The notes under the pieces are model-generated. The model saw only the letters and a program-made list of their open reading frames with translations. It was not told where the DNA came from and made no database searches. The position numbers and the translations under genes were made by a program. DNA of 64,000 nucleotides from Liolophura sinensis. Lineage: Eukaryota > Mollusca > Polyplacophora > Chitonida > Chitonidae. Shown one piece after another: positions 15,270-25,400 of the stretch. How positions within the stretch are numbered: the first letter of the stretch is position 1; every line of letters starts with the position of its first letter. The stretch covers positions 60,247,249 through 60,311,248 of the forward strand of contig NC_088295.1 of NCBI RefSeq assembly GCF_032854445.1. Reading direction: 5' to 3'.

Positions 15270-15540
15270 TTCCTCCGTGGCCGTGGTGGTAGCACGCCAG
15301 CGCGGCGCAGTAACCTACAGAAGCCTCTCACCAGCGGTTGAGGTCGCTGTGAGTTCAAGTCCAGCTCTCACTAGCTTTCCGTCCGGCCGTACCTGGAAAA
15401 TTCTGCCAGCGATGGTAGTGGGGTTGCCCTCGGGCTCTGCCCGGTTTTCTCGCACCATAATGCTGGCCGCGGTCGTACAAGTGAAATATTCTTGAGCGCG
15501 GCCTAAAACACTGATGAGTTAAATAAATAAATAAATAAAT
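15270..15540 (+). mobile_element. V-SINE, full length, with target-site duplication
   Basis: The element has a tRNA-like head (TCCTCCGTGGCCGTGGTGGT), B-box region GTGAGTTCAAGTCCAG, the V core and an AAATAAAT tail. It is flanked by AAATGCTGACAAGG (15255-15268) and AAATGCTGACAAAGG (15541-15555). This is a target-site duplication and confirms insertion by retroposition. Confidence 0.92.
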
Positions 15541-15683
15541 AAATGCTGACAAAGGCAATCATGCAATCAAATCAGCTGTACATGTAAATGCTTTCCTGTT
15601 GAAACTTCATTCAGCCTATAGCAGATTGTGTGTTTTCATATACTCCATATAATTGTATTGTGTGCAAATCGTGCAAATACATA

Positions 15684-15862
15684 CTTTCCTCTCCGGCTGT
15701 ACGTGGGAAGGTCAGCCAGCAACCTGCGGATGGAATATCCCTGGGTTTCCCCTGGACTGTACCCGGTTTCCTCAGACCATACTGCTGGCCGCCATGGTAT
15801 AAGTGAAATATTTTTGAGTTAGAATACATGGAGGTAGAACGAGTAATTAAGGGGTGCTATTT
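15684..15862 (+). mobile_element. V-SINE, 5'-truncated, variant tail
   Basis: The core (CTCCGGCTGTACGTGGGAAG onwards) is normal. After GTGAAATATTTTTGAG the usual GTACGGCGTAAAAC tail is replaced by AATACATGGAGGTAG and AGTAATTAAGGGGTGCTATT, shared with the copy at 16465. Confidence 0.85.
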
Positions 15863-16464
15863 ATGGCTTCGTGAAAATATTAAATGTACAGAATGTATAT
15901 ATAGATCACTCACATTTCCTGAGTGTATTGTATATTAGAGTCGATAATCTGTACTCAGCAAACCCCTGCGCTTAACGTACATATTTCTTTGAATTCATAT
16001 GCCTTTTCAATATTTGAAAAATTTGCATGAGCATTTCTTCACCATTGCATGCGCAATTTTTTGACCATTGCATGCGCATGTAGGTCCCAGTGCCATAATT
16101 TGCAGATTGAGTTGTTGGCTTGGTGGCTTGGCATCATCCAATAAGGGAACTGACCGTTTTCTGACAAAACGGATGCTGGCCAGTGAAATGTTATGGTCGA
16201 CGTCTTGACAAAGAGCCATCCAATGTACAAGATATGCCTCATGATGACATCACGTATATTCGGTTGGATTGTCCCCCAGGCGTGAATCCAGGACAAAAGC
16301 CCCGGCGGACAAAAACCTCGTTGTCTTAACAAACATGATGTTAAATATTTGTTGTCGGGAATTCATATAATGTGACTTTATTTTCCATGTAAAAATTTCG
16401 TCATCAAAGAGTATGACCCAGTTTGTCCGTCGTGTTCAACAAGTTTTCTGTCATAAGCCTTGTA

Positions 16465-16745
16465 GGTGCCAGCGTTTCTCGGTTGGTTACCGCTCTAGCG
16501 CAGCGTAATGACCCATTAGCCTCTCACCAATGCGGTCGCTGTGAGTTCAAATTCATCTCATGCTGGCTTACTCTCCGGCTATACGTGGGAAGGTCAGCCA
16601 GCAACCTGCGGATGGTCGTAGGTTTCTCCCGGGCTCTGCCCGGTTTCTTCAAACCATAATGCTGGCCGCCATGGTATAAGTGAAATATTTTTGAGCTAGA
16701 ATACATGGAGGTAGTTAAGTAGTTGAGTAATTAAGGGGTGCTATT
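16465..16745 (+). mobile_element. V-SINE, near full length, variant tail
   Basis: The head (TTCTCGGTTGGTTACCGCTC) and core are recognisable. The tail carries AATACATGGAGGTAG and AGTAATTAAGGGGTGCTATT, as in the copy at 15684, instead of the standard ending. Confidence 0.85.
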
Positions 16746-16917
16746 GATTGCAAACATATACTGGAAACTGAAATCTTCAGAGAGAATGTTTCAGCTTTTC
16801 TGAAACAGGCAAACAACTTATGCCATTTTCCACATACACTTAATACTGATCGAAGGGCTTATGTCCGCGGAGCTTTTGTCCGCCGGGGCTTTTGTCCGTC
16901 GCCCTGCAGACATACAC

Positions 16918-17036
16918 TAGTCGTAGGTTTTCCCCGGGCTCTACGCGGCTTCCTCCCACCATAATGCTGGCCGCCGTTGTATAAGTGAAATATTCTTGAG
17001 CACGGCGTAAAACACTAGTTAAATAAATAAATAAAT
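16918..17036 (+). mobile_element. V-SINE 3' half
   Basis: The copy begins in the core (TTTTCCCCGGGCTCTACGCG) and has the standard tail GAGCACGGCGTAAAACACTA with AAATAAATAAAT. Confidence 0.88.
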
Positions 17037-17124
17037 CCGAAAATACACCGACAAAACACCTGGAATATATTAACGGTCCTGTCTACGTACACTAACAATA
17101 TTCAAATGTACATTTACATTACTC

Positions 17125-18215
17125 CAGTGTCTAGGGTTGACAATCTTCGTTAGGCATACTGACAAGCCTTCAGACGAACATTGACAGTCCCCTAGATCTA
17201 AGATAGCAATCCCCAAGACGAACACTGGCAATCAAAAAGACGTATTCATGCATTATCGGAAATCCCCGAGACATACATTTGCAATGTCCCTGACGTACAC
17301 TGTCAATCATCAGGACGTACATTTTCAATAATCCAATACGTAAACTGATAGTCCCCGTGGCCCAGACGTATGTTGACAAGTCCCCAGACCTTCCCTGACT
17401 ATCCAGACGACGTACACTGCATGACAATCCACCAAAAGCACATTGCAAATCCTTCAGACGTACATTATTTACATTGCCCCAGGTGGACATTTACAATCCC
17501 CTACTTTTGTACACTGACAATCCCTGAGACCCTTATGTGTCACTCAGTTTCCGTTCACTGAGAATCCCCTATACGTACACTGGAAATACTTCAGACGCAC
17601 AATCCTCCGGGTGTACGTTATGGACAATCCAAAGGCGTAGGCTTACGTTGGTAATCCCCTCTAAAACGTTCATAGACAATCCCACTGACTTAAACTGACA
17701 AACAGCCAGGCGTATATTGACAATATACACCAAATGTACATTGAGATTTCTCCAGACATACATAGACAATCCTCCAGACATACATTAACAATCCTCCAAA
17801 CGTACATAGACAATCCTTCAAACGTTCATAGACAATCCCGCTGACTTAAAAATGACAAGCAGCCAAACGTATATTGACCATATACACCAAATGTACACTG
17901 ACAATCCTCCAGACGTACATAGACAATTCCGCAAAAGTGTGTTGAGAATTTCCCAAATGACCAATGGCAGTCCTACTGACGTACATTGACAGTACTTCAG
18001 ACGTACATTGACAATACTCCAGACATACACTGACAATACGCCAGACGTACATTGACAATACTCCAGACTTGCATTGACAATACTCCAGACTTACATTGAC
18101 AATCCTCCGGACATATACATGAACAAGGCGTTCGTTTAACTATCCTTAGACGTGCATTGACAACATACATTGACAATTCTCCACACATATATTGACAATC
18201 CTCCAGAAGTACATC
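17125..18215. repeat. 22-bp minisatellite, about 1.1 kb
   Basis: The diverged unit is GACAATCCTCCAGACGTACA plus TT. It is most regular at 17990-18110 and decays towards the left. Several minus-strand open frames here are repeat artefacts. Confidence 0.9.
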
Positions 18216-18384
18216 AGCCAACATTGAAAAGCATACAGTGTTACAGATTTACGAACGAACAGGCTTACATATATTCATCTGACAACACTGCCTGCGTGAA
18301 GACGTTATTAACTGTTCTATCTGATGTCTTTCAAAATCTGTTCAAGCGATCTCTATGTATAATGTGATGGAGTCTACATATAAC

Positions 18385-18490
18385 ATGGAGGCCATGGCTG
18401 CCGTGACCATAAATGTAAACATGACACCTGCCGTATTATTTATTGAGAAGTTCTTGAGTACGACGTTAAACATGAAATAAATAAATAAAT
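18385..18490 (+). mobile_element. Degenerate SINE 3' end
   Basis: TTCTTGAGTACGACGTTAAA followed by AAATAAATAAAT resembles the SINE tails in this window. The upstream part is too diverged to assign to a family. Confidence 0.5.
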
Positions 18491-19074
18491 ACATACACCG
18501 CTTACATTTAATGCACGGATGGTGATCCTGATCCAAAACCGTTATGGTTCGTGGAGAAGATCCAATAATTCTTCAACAATGTGGTTGTGTGTTACTATCT
18601 ACTATATCCGCTGTGTAGTTCAGTTGCGGTTTTCTTTCATGATATTTGTGATGTGTACGATGCATACTAACGTATATAATTGGGAAATGCGGTTGTGTTT
18701 TAATATACGTAGTATATTTGCTGTACAGTTCGGCTATGATTTACTGTCCGGATATTTGTCATGTTCTTATTAATACATACTTGGGAAATGCAGTGGTTTC
18801 CTGAAAACATGTATGCGTGCTACTCGATCATGTTCCGTACCTGTATATATATAGCACGGTATATAAGTGCATATAAACTCTCATGGCCAGCGTCCGGTTT
18901 TTTTCGTGATGAGTACATTGTTCCACTTGTGATCTCCTTTATAAGTGTATTCGGAGGGTGTGACTAATTGATTGATTCATTGACTTATAATTTCTTTCAT
19001 TCATTCAATCTTCAAAGCCAAATTGTTTTTGTCTTAATCAGCGTAAATGCATGTCGTTCACGACGTTTATATAT

Positions 19075-19250
19075 GTATTTATTTATTTCATTGGTGTTTT
19101 ACGCCGTACTCAAGAATATTTCACTTATGCGACGGCGGGCCATGCATTATGGTGGCAGGAAACCGGGCAGAGCCCGGGGGAAATCCACGACCATCCGCGG
19201 GTTGCTGACAGACTTTCGCACATACGGTCGGAGAGGAAGCCAGCATAAGA
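19075..19250 (-). mobile_element. V-SINE, 5'-truncated
   Basis: Read on the minus strand, the copy runs from the core (CTCCGACCGTATGTGCGAAA) through CCCGGGCTCTGCCCGGTTTC to GAGTACGGCGTAAAACACCA and a TTTATTTATT complement. Confidence 0.9.
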
Positions 19251-21059
19251 CGTTTGTATAAAGTATGTAATTATTCCGTGGATACAGGTCGTACTCCACA
19301 ATTTTTACGTCATGTGACGAATCATCAGGGAAGCGTGCATATAGTGTGTAGTCTGACAAGACGAGTCCATGCCGTCAAGGTGCTGCCGCTACTGAAGACA
19401 CCAACCATGACACGACACCGCATTCAATCACAATATACTGTCGTTGCTGTAACTTCTGAATGCTGAGCGCCAATCCAGACAGCATCAAATACCATGTATA
19501 CAATCTGTGGTATAACCAGACCCGGGTTTAATTGATGTCAGGTCACCCCGACTTCGTTGCGGACGCTCTATAACTATTAGGGCATCGAGGCGGTCGCATT
19601 TAAAAGTAAACAATGTAAATACAGCGTGTCATCAAATATATTATATGTTTTTCATCCGAGTAACGGTAGCTAACTGAAACAGTGATTAAGTCTAGAGCAG
19701 TTAACTCCCCTGAAACTCCCTTGTGCGCAAACAGAAGAGGAATGTTAAATTTATTTTATTTTATTGCTTGCACTCCATATTTGAGAATATTTCACTTATT
19801 GGCCTACGACGCCGTCAGTTATTTGATTGGTGGACACCAGAGGACCAAGAATAAACCACTGGCGTATTTATGTCATTTTAACAATATATTTTTTATATCT
19901 TTTATATTTATATTTTAATACTGAAAGTTGTCAAATGGCAAATTAGCGCTTAATTTAAAAAAACATAAGCTCAGAAATTTTACCAGAAGTTAAGATAGTC
20001 TGACTTACGTGTCAGACTGCTTCATGATCCTGGTGTCATAAAATTTATACATATCCGAACCTATAACGCCCATAGCCTATCATACTTTCTGCAGGTTGTT
20101 TCACCTGAGCGCTCTCGTTTAACGAAAATTTATGCTTGATGACGCGTATGTATTACCCCCGACTGTTTTCCGAGCATGTAAAACCCAGTATTGCGTAAAA
20201 CATATTCTGGTTGTTTCTGGTTTCTGGTTTTCTATTCATACAGTCGACAGTTTACACGTATCTCTTTTTTAACAGCGTCGTTTTTTAAAAGGCGTTGGTC
20301 TATTGTCACCCCCCCCCCCCCACCCCCCTCCTCCATCCCTATCATGATTAGATTTTGATTAGATCCGTTCGGGACCCTACACAACAGCCCTAACACGTCG
20401 TATAAATTATATTACCCGCCTGTTGTGGTTATTTAAAAAATCATTTTCAAAGCTCTGTAATTTGTTTTTTTTTCTTGTTTTTTTTTGTTTTTTTTTGTCA
20501 CAGACATCAAAATGTTGTTCAGTTTTAAATATGGAAATGATTTCTATGTTTTCAAAATTATTTTAGAAGCGTTGGAAATATGTTTAAAGCATTAAAAACA
20601 CAAAAACAAATACACAGATCCCTGCAAGGCGTAGCCTACTGTAAGGCCGGCCAACATGTAGGCCTATGAAAGCCTCGCTCCGCGGCAGTTCGGCCATTTC
20701 TATGTACTCAGTATATCTGTTATCTGGGGTACAATTCTGCATACCACGTTCAAGAAATACATGTGAGAAATATCTTTTTCTGTTTGTTTGGTTGATTTCC
20801 TAATTTACTGACAGTCTATGATGTACACCAACATGTACATGTATACGTATATGTAGGCCTAGGTCTACACATTTGTGGACCTACATGTACGTCACCTTAA
20901 TTTATTATTAATGGAAAACGGAGAACATTTCGGGTTTTAAAATGAAATACGCTATAAAAAAAAATAGTAAAAAAAAACACTTCATGTCATAAAGTATATC
21001 AAGATTCTGAAAGGTCATTTGTTTGTCGTTGTCAGGCAGGTAAATATCGATTTGAATAC

Positions 21060-21168
21060 CTGTGCCGGAAGTAGCTAGCGCATTCTGGGTAGTACATACC
21101 AATGCCGCGGCGCTAAGTGTTGGGGACTGAGGGTTGACAGCTGCGATTTACCCCTTTCATTAGCAAAG
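21060..21168 (+). promoter_or_regulatory. Putative IFT88 promoter and non-coding first exon
   Basis: About 1.1 kb upstream of the IFT88 start codon is a small CpG-containing block. It has a perfect ETS/GABP site (CCGGAAGT, 21065-21072) followed by GCATTCTGGGTAGTA (21080-21094), whose reverse complement contains the ZNF143/SBS core CCCAGAATGC. Both are typical of TATA-less housekeeping promoters. A plausible splice donor, AAAG|GTATCT, follows at 21169, and a pyrimidine-rich acceptor context (TTTTCTTTTCGGCGAAG) lies just before the coding exon at about 22287. A spliced 5' UTR is therefore likely but inferred. I saw no convincing RFX X-box. Confidence 0.4.
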
Positions 21169-22305
21169 GTATCTCTTATGTTTCAATAGAAAATGATAAA
21201 TGAGGAACTGTCATTTAAATAGAGATTGTCTCTGGGCTGCTGGGCTTTTGTAAATCGCTTCTTGATGATGGAATGTGGAAACTGTTTTGCCTTACTCTTA
21301 GCGTCTGTAGAAACGGACATGCTGCCATCATTGGAGCACCAATTTTCGTTGGTACAATTTTCGAGCGGCAATTATTTGCCTGGTTTTGATTTAATCGCTG
21401 TCATCAGTTTTGCTAAATGGATCGTTTTAGGTCGAAATCTAACATACCTCAAGAAAGTTATTGTCTAAAGGTTGTAAAACTCTCTAATTATGTACATGTA
21501 ACTTAAGAAGATTTTAAATGTCACCTAAATTGTCATTTTAAAAATTCATTAGTGTAGTTTAGACACATTGATCAGACAACACTTTATGACAGACATCATG
21601 CTGGCATATATGGTGTGAGTAACCCTCGTATTGAGTGTGGCACTGGCGCTCAATATTACTAGGGTTACTGACACTATATGTTTCTGTATCCTGTCACTGA
21701 TCGAGTAACAGTGTAACAAATTTATCCTGTAAAACACCCCATAGTTTAGCACAAAACACTAATGTAACCATTGTTTTCACAACTGAACAAAGGGAGATAA
21801 TTTATTCAGTAGACACATATGATGTTGGCCATAGGATGTGGGAATATACATGACCCCCACATGACCGATCCTGTCTACTGAAAGGCATAGTATTTTTTGT
21901 GATGCGGGATAATCTTGGTTACTTGACATTTTCAAGCCTGCATATTTGGACGATGACCTGGAAGTATTAATGAGAGGAGACTTTAATCTGAAAGACATGT
22001 CTTGTGGAAAAAGCAACTTGTAGGTTGCTGGAAACATAACATGGAGTATCCACAGCCTAGTTGTACAAACACATAGATCAAACACAGCAAGAGTCACCAG
22101 GGTTTCAGGGCTTGCCGAGATTCACAGGTCTATTCAGAACAGCCTAGTACAAAATCCTTACAAGGATTAGTTATTCTGGTGAAATTAACATGCAAGAGAA
22201 AGACACTCTGACGTTAAAACCTGGCTAAGTCTATGCATCTGTCATTACATTCCTGTTTGTACATATCGTTTTCTTTTCGGCGAAGAGTTGCCTGTTGTCT
22301 GTTGA

Positions 22306-22419
22306 ATGTTGGGTGGAATTAGTCGCCTCAATATGATGGAACATATTCATCTGGCGGGGGAGGATGAAGATGACCTGTACTCAGGCTACAATGATTATAA
22401 TGCTACTCTGGATACGGAG
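22306..22419 (+). CDS. IFT88: IFT88 coding exon 1
   Basis: This exon encodes 38 residues including DEDDLYSGYNDYN, the most conserved part of the IFT88 N-terminus. It ends on a complete codon at GAG|GTGAGT. The codon just before the ATG is TGA, so translation cannot begin further upstream in this frame. Confidence 0.93.
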
Positions 22420-25400
22420 GTGAGTGTGGAGTTTAATAAGCACTGTGAATTGATTTTTTTTAAGGAAACAAATTTTATGAGGCATAAGTGAAATAATCAA
22501 GACTTAGTGGCTAAAGGTAAACTCTGTTATTTGAACTTTTGTTATAAAACCCTATATGGTACTCTTTTGTATTAAAGGTAAATCAGAGCAGATGGTTAAA
22601 TGGTCGCAACAGCTGTGCAAAAATAACCAGTATCTGTAAGCCGTAAGTGAACATCAAAAGATCATAAGTTGTCAGTTATCTCTCTTCCACCAAATGGTGA
22701 AGTAGTACCCAGTGCCACAAAATCGTAATTCCCTAAAAAGAAAAAGGTCAGCAAACAATCTTTGTTGTGATGGTTAATATACAGTAAGCATCTTTGGCAA
22801 CATGATATTTTTTATTAATGTTACATTTATGTTTGCGTTTGTATACTTGAATAGGACTTAGCAGCTGATGAAAGTTTCCAGAAAGCAGTGTTAAGAACCA
22901 GTCATGGAAGGAGACCTCCTCCTGTAAGTATACTTGTACATCTATGTGTACATCATATTGTAAGATTATTTAATGTTAAAAGTGTTCAAAGATTGCATCA
23001 TTTACACATATCCTGTCTTTTCCTTGCACTGTTATATCCAAATATGTGTATAAATAGATATGTTAATATTGTGAAGACATATGGTACATATGAATAGGAG
23101 TGAATAAAGAAATCAGTCTATTGACATGTTTACTCTTACTTGTACCTGTTACAAAATTTGAAGACGTGTTGCAAGGACATGTATAGGTACATGGATGCCT
23201 GACTCCTTATTATGTGGTAGAAAATAACCATAAATTTTTCAATTTTAAATATTAATATCAGACTGCAGCGAAGGTTCCTGGGACCTCTGTACGATTTGGG
23301 ACTGGTCTCAAAAGCCGAGCTGGCATGCCCTCATCTCTGGGTCGCATTGGTACTGCGGCAGGACAGGATGGCACAAGTCGACCGATGACAGCTGTGAGGG
23401 CTGCAGGCTACACATCTGCAGGGGCAGCCAGAGGTGAGCTGTAACGTGGTATTTGTGTACATGTGCATGGCAGGGACGCCAGTAAAGCATTTAACTTTCT
23501 GTGTTTGCCCCATACCCCCCTCCCCCAAACTTGCAGTACTGAAAGGATTCAGTAGATTTTCATTCTACCTTCCAAACAAACCTCAAAACACCTGTCTAAG
23601 ATCGGTGGAAGTAAGAATGATACAAACTGTATAAGTTTGTCCTGGATGACATCTTAGGTGAGCTTTTACATGGTTTCTGTTTATTTGTTCGAGGCAAAGA
23701 GGCCAAGAATGTCCAAGAAGCATTTAACCGTCAATGTTTGCCTCAAACATTTGCCCCCAAGGTCATAAAAGATAATTTTAGTGCTGAAACCTGCAGTTTC
23801 TTTTTAGTAGGATAAAATTCTACCTTCCAAACAAACCTCAGAATACCTGTCTAAGATCAGTGGAACTCAAAGAAAGAGGCAGTGAGTAAATTTGTTATGG
23901 ATGACATTTTGGGTCAAATACAAAAAGGGTACTTCTTATTTTGTGCATATTTCCTTATTTGATCAGAACCATATTCTGAGAAGTGCTACCTTAATCAAAG
24001 AAGGGATTTCCATATTTAGATGTTTCTGTTGCCGATTCTAAGTTATGTTTTTGAGTGTTATTTTGAGCTTTGTCCAACCAACTGACAAACGAAATGATAA
24101 CGATACTTTTTGAATGTTAATTTTCACAAATAATGGAGATAATGTTTCTGTAGGTTTATATCAAAATAGGAACTGTTTGTTATTTAATGTTATCTCATAT
24201 TTGTAGGAGCCAATTTTGACCCAATGAACCAAGCAGCTAAAGGTCCAGCCCCTCCGCTCGAACAGAAACCTGAAGATAGGTAAGGATCTGTATTATAAGA
24301 ATAAGCTGCATGTAAACATGCTAAGAATACCAGTATGGGTTGGAGATGCACAGCAGTTAGTCTATTCTACATCATGGGTGATAGCACTTGTCTTTCTATG
24401 GCTAGGACACTCAAGGTGCGAGTTCAAGCCTGGCCATGGAATTTGTGGATTGCTTGGCTGTCATAGTTCATGGGGGCTTTTGGTAACAGTAAATGGTTTT
24501 CAACACGTGTGCGTCTAAGGTTCATGCAGGGCTACCCATCCTCAACCAATACTGCGTACCTGTAAGTCACCTGAGAAAGCTCGTCAGCAACTTGTCATAT
24601 GTTTCCAGGCACTCTGATTTCCTCTAGCCATGGAATTGATTGCCATTATATATGGGGAAATTCTTACCTGTCAATATGGTGTTTAGTAATAATCGATCAA
24701 GTAAATAAAAGAAATATCGTCTTGTGTGTTTTTTGTTGTACAGCCCAGAAGAGAAGATAAGGCACATTGAGAAGAAGGTGAATGAGCTGATTGAGGAGAG
24801 CTGTTTTGCCAACAGTCGAGGAGAGTTACAGCTGGTAAGCTTTGTTCTTTTTTCAAATTTATAAGCTAATTACACCCTTCCTCATTATAACATGCTACAG
24901 TAATACAGCATACGCTTCAATATAACATGGTCACAGATGTCTTGAGCAAATTTTTCTTAAGGTTGTTATTGCACATATTTGTACATGCTTTTAATAGTTT
25001 CAGTGAAGGAACCCTTTCGACCCTTGGCAGAATTCTTCCAACTCAGAAATTTGATTATCATGTAATTATTCCATGAAAAGCATGATATTTTGTTCATTTG
25101 GCTTACATGTTTGTTTCTATATCATATATGTCACAGGCTATCAGCAGCTCAGAATAAATTTTATATAACACTTTGACTTGAAACAAGCTAGGCAGATTTG
25201 TCCTCCATTATCAGCGTGTAATGATGGAGAGATATCCTATTATTTGAATACAAAATGGTTTTGTTTAATATGCTATCTTATGACGATTTTCAAAACGGAA
25301 GTTATAAAAATTGCATTGATAGACTTAAAATAAGTGGCAACAGTTCTTCAAATGTTGATGGTGAACTACTTTTGTTATTTAATAGAATGTTTTATGCCTC

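Larger units (their letters stand above)
14421..21060. other. Intergenic region between afadin and IFT88
   Basis: No exon or open frame here resembles a known protein. The region contains V-SINE copies at 15270, 15684, 16465, 16918 and 19075, a degenerate tail near 18400, a 22-bp minisatellite (17125-18215) and a long C tract near 20310-20325. The short open frames fall inside these repeats or in AT-rich sequence. Confidence 0.6.

Noticed and set aside
17125-18215. CRISPR-like array of short repeats (also the 30-, 33- and 67-bp arrays).
   Set aside because: Repeats are contiguous and diverged with no unique spacers, and the genome is animal.
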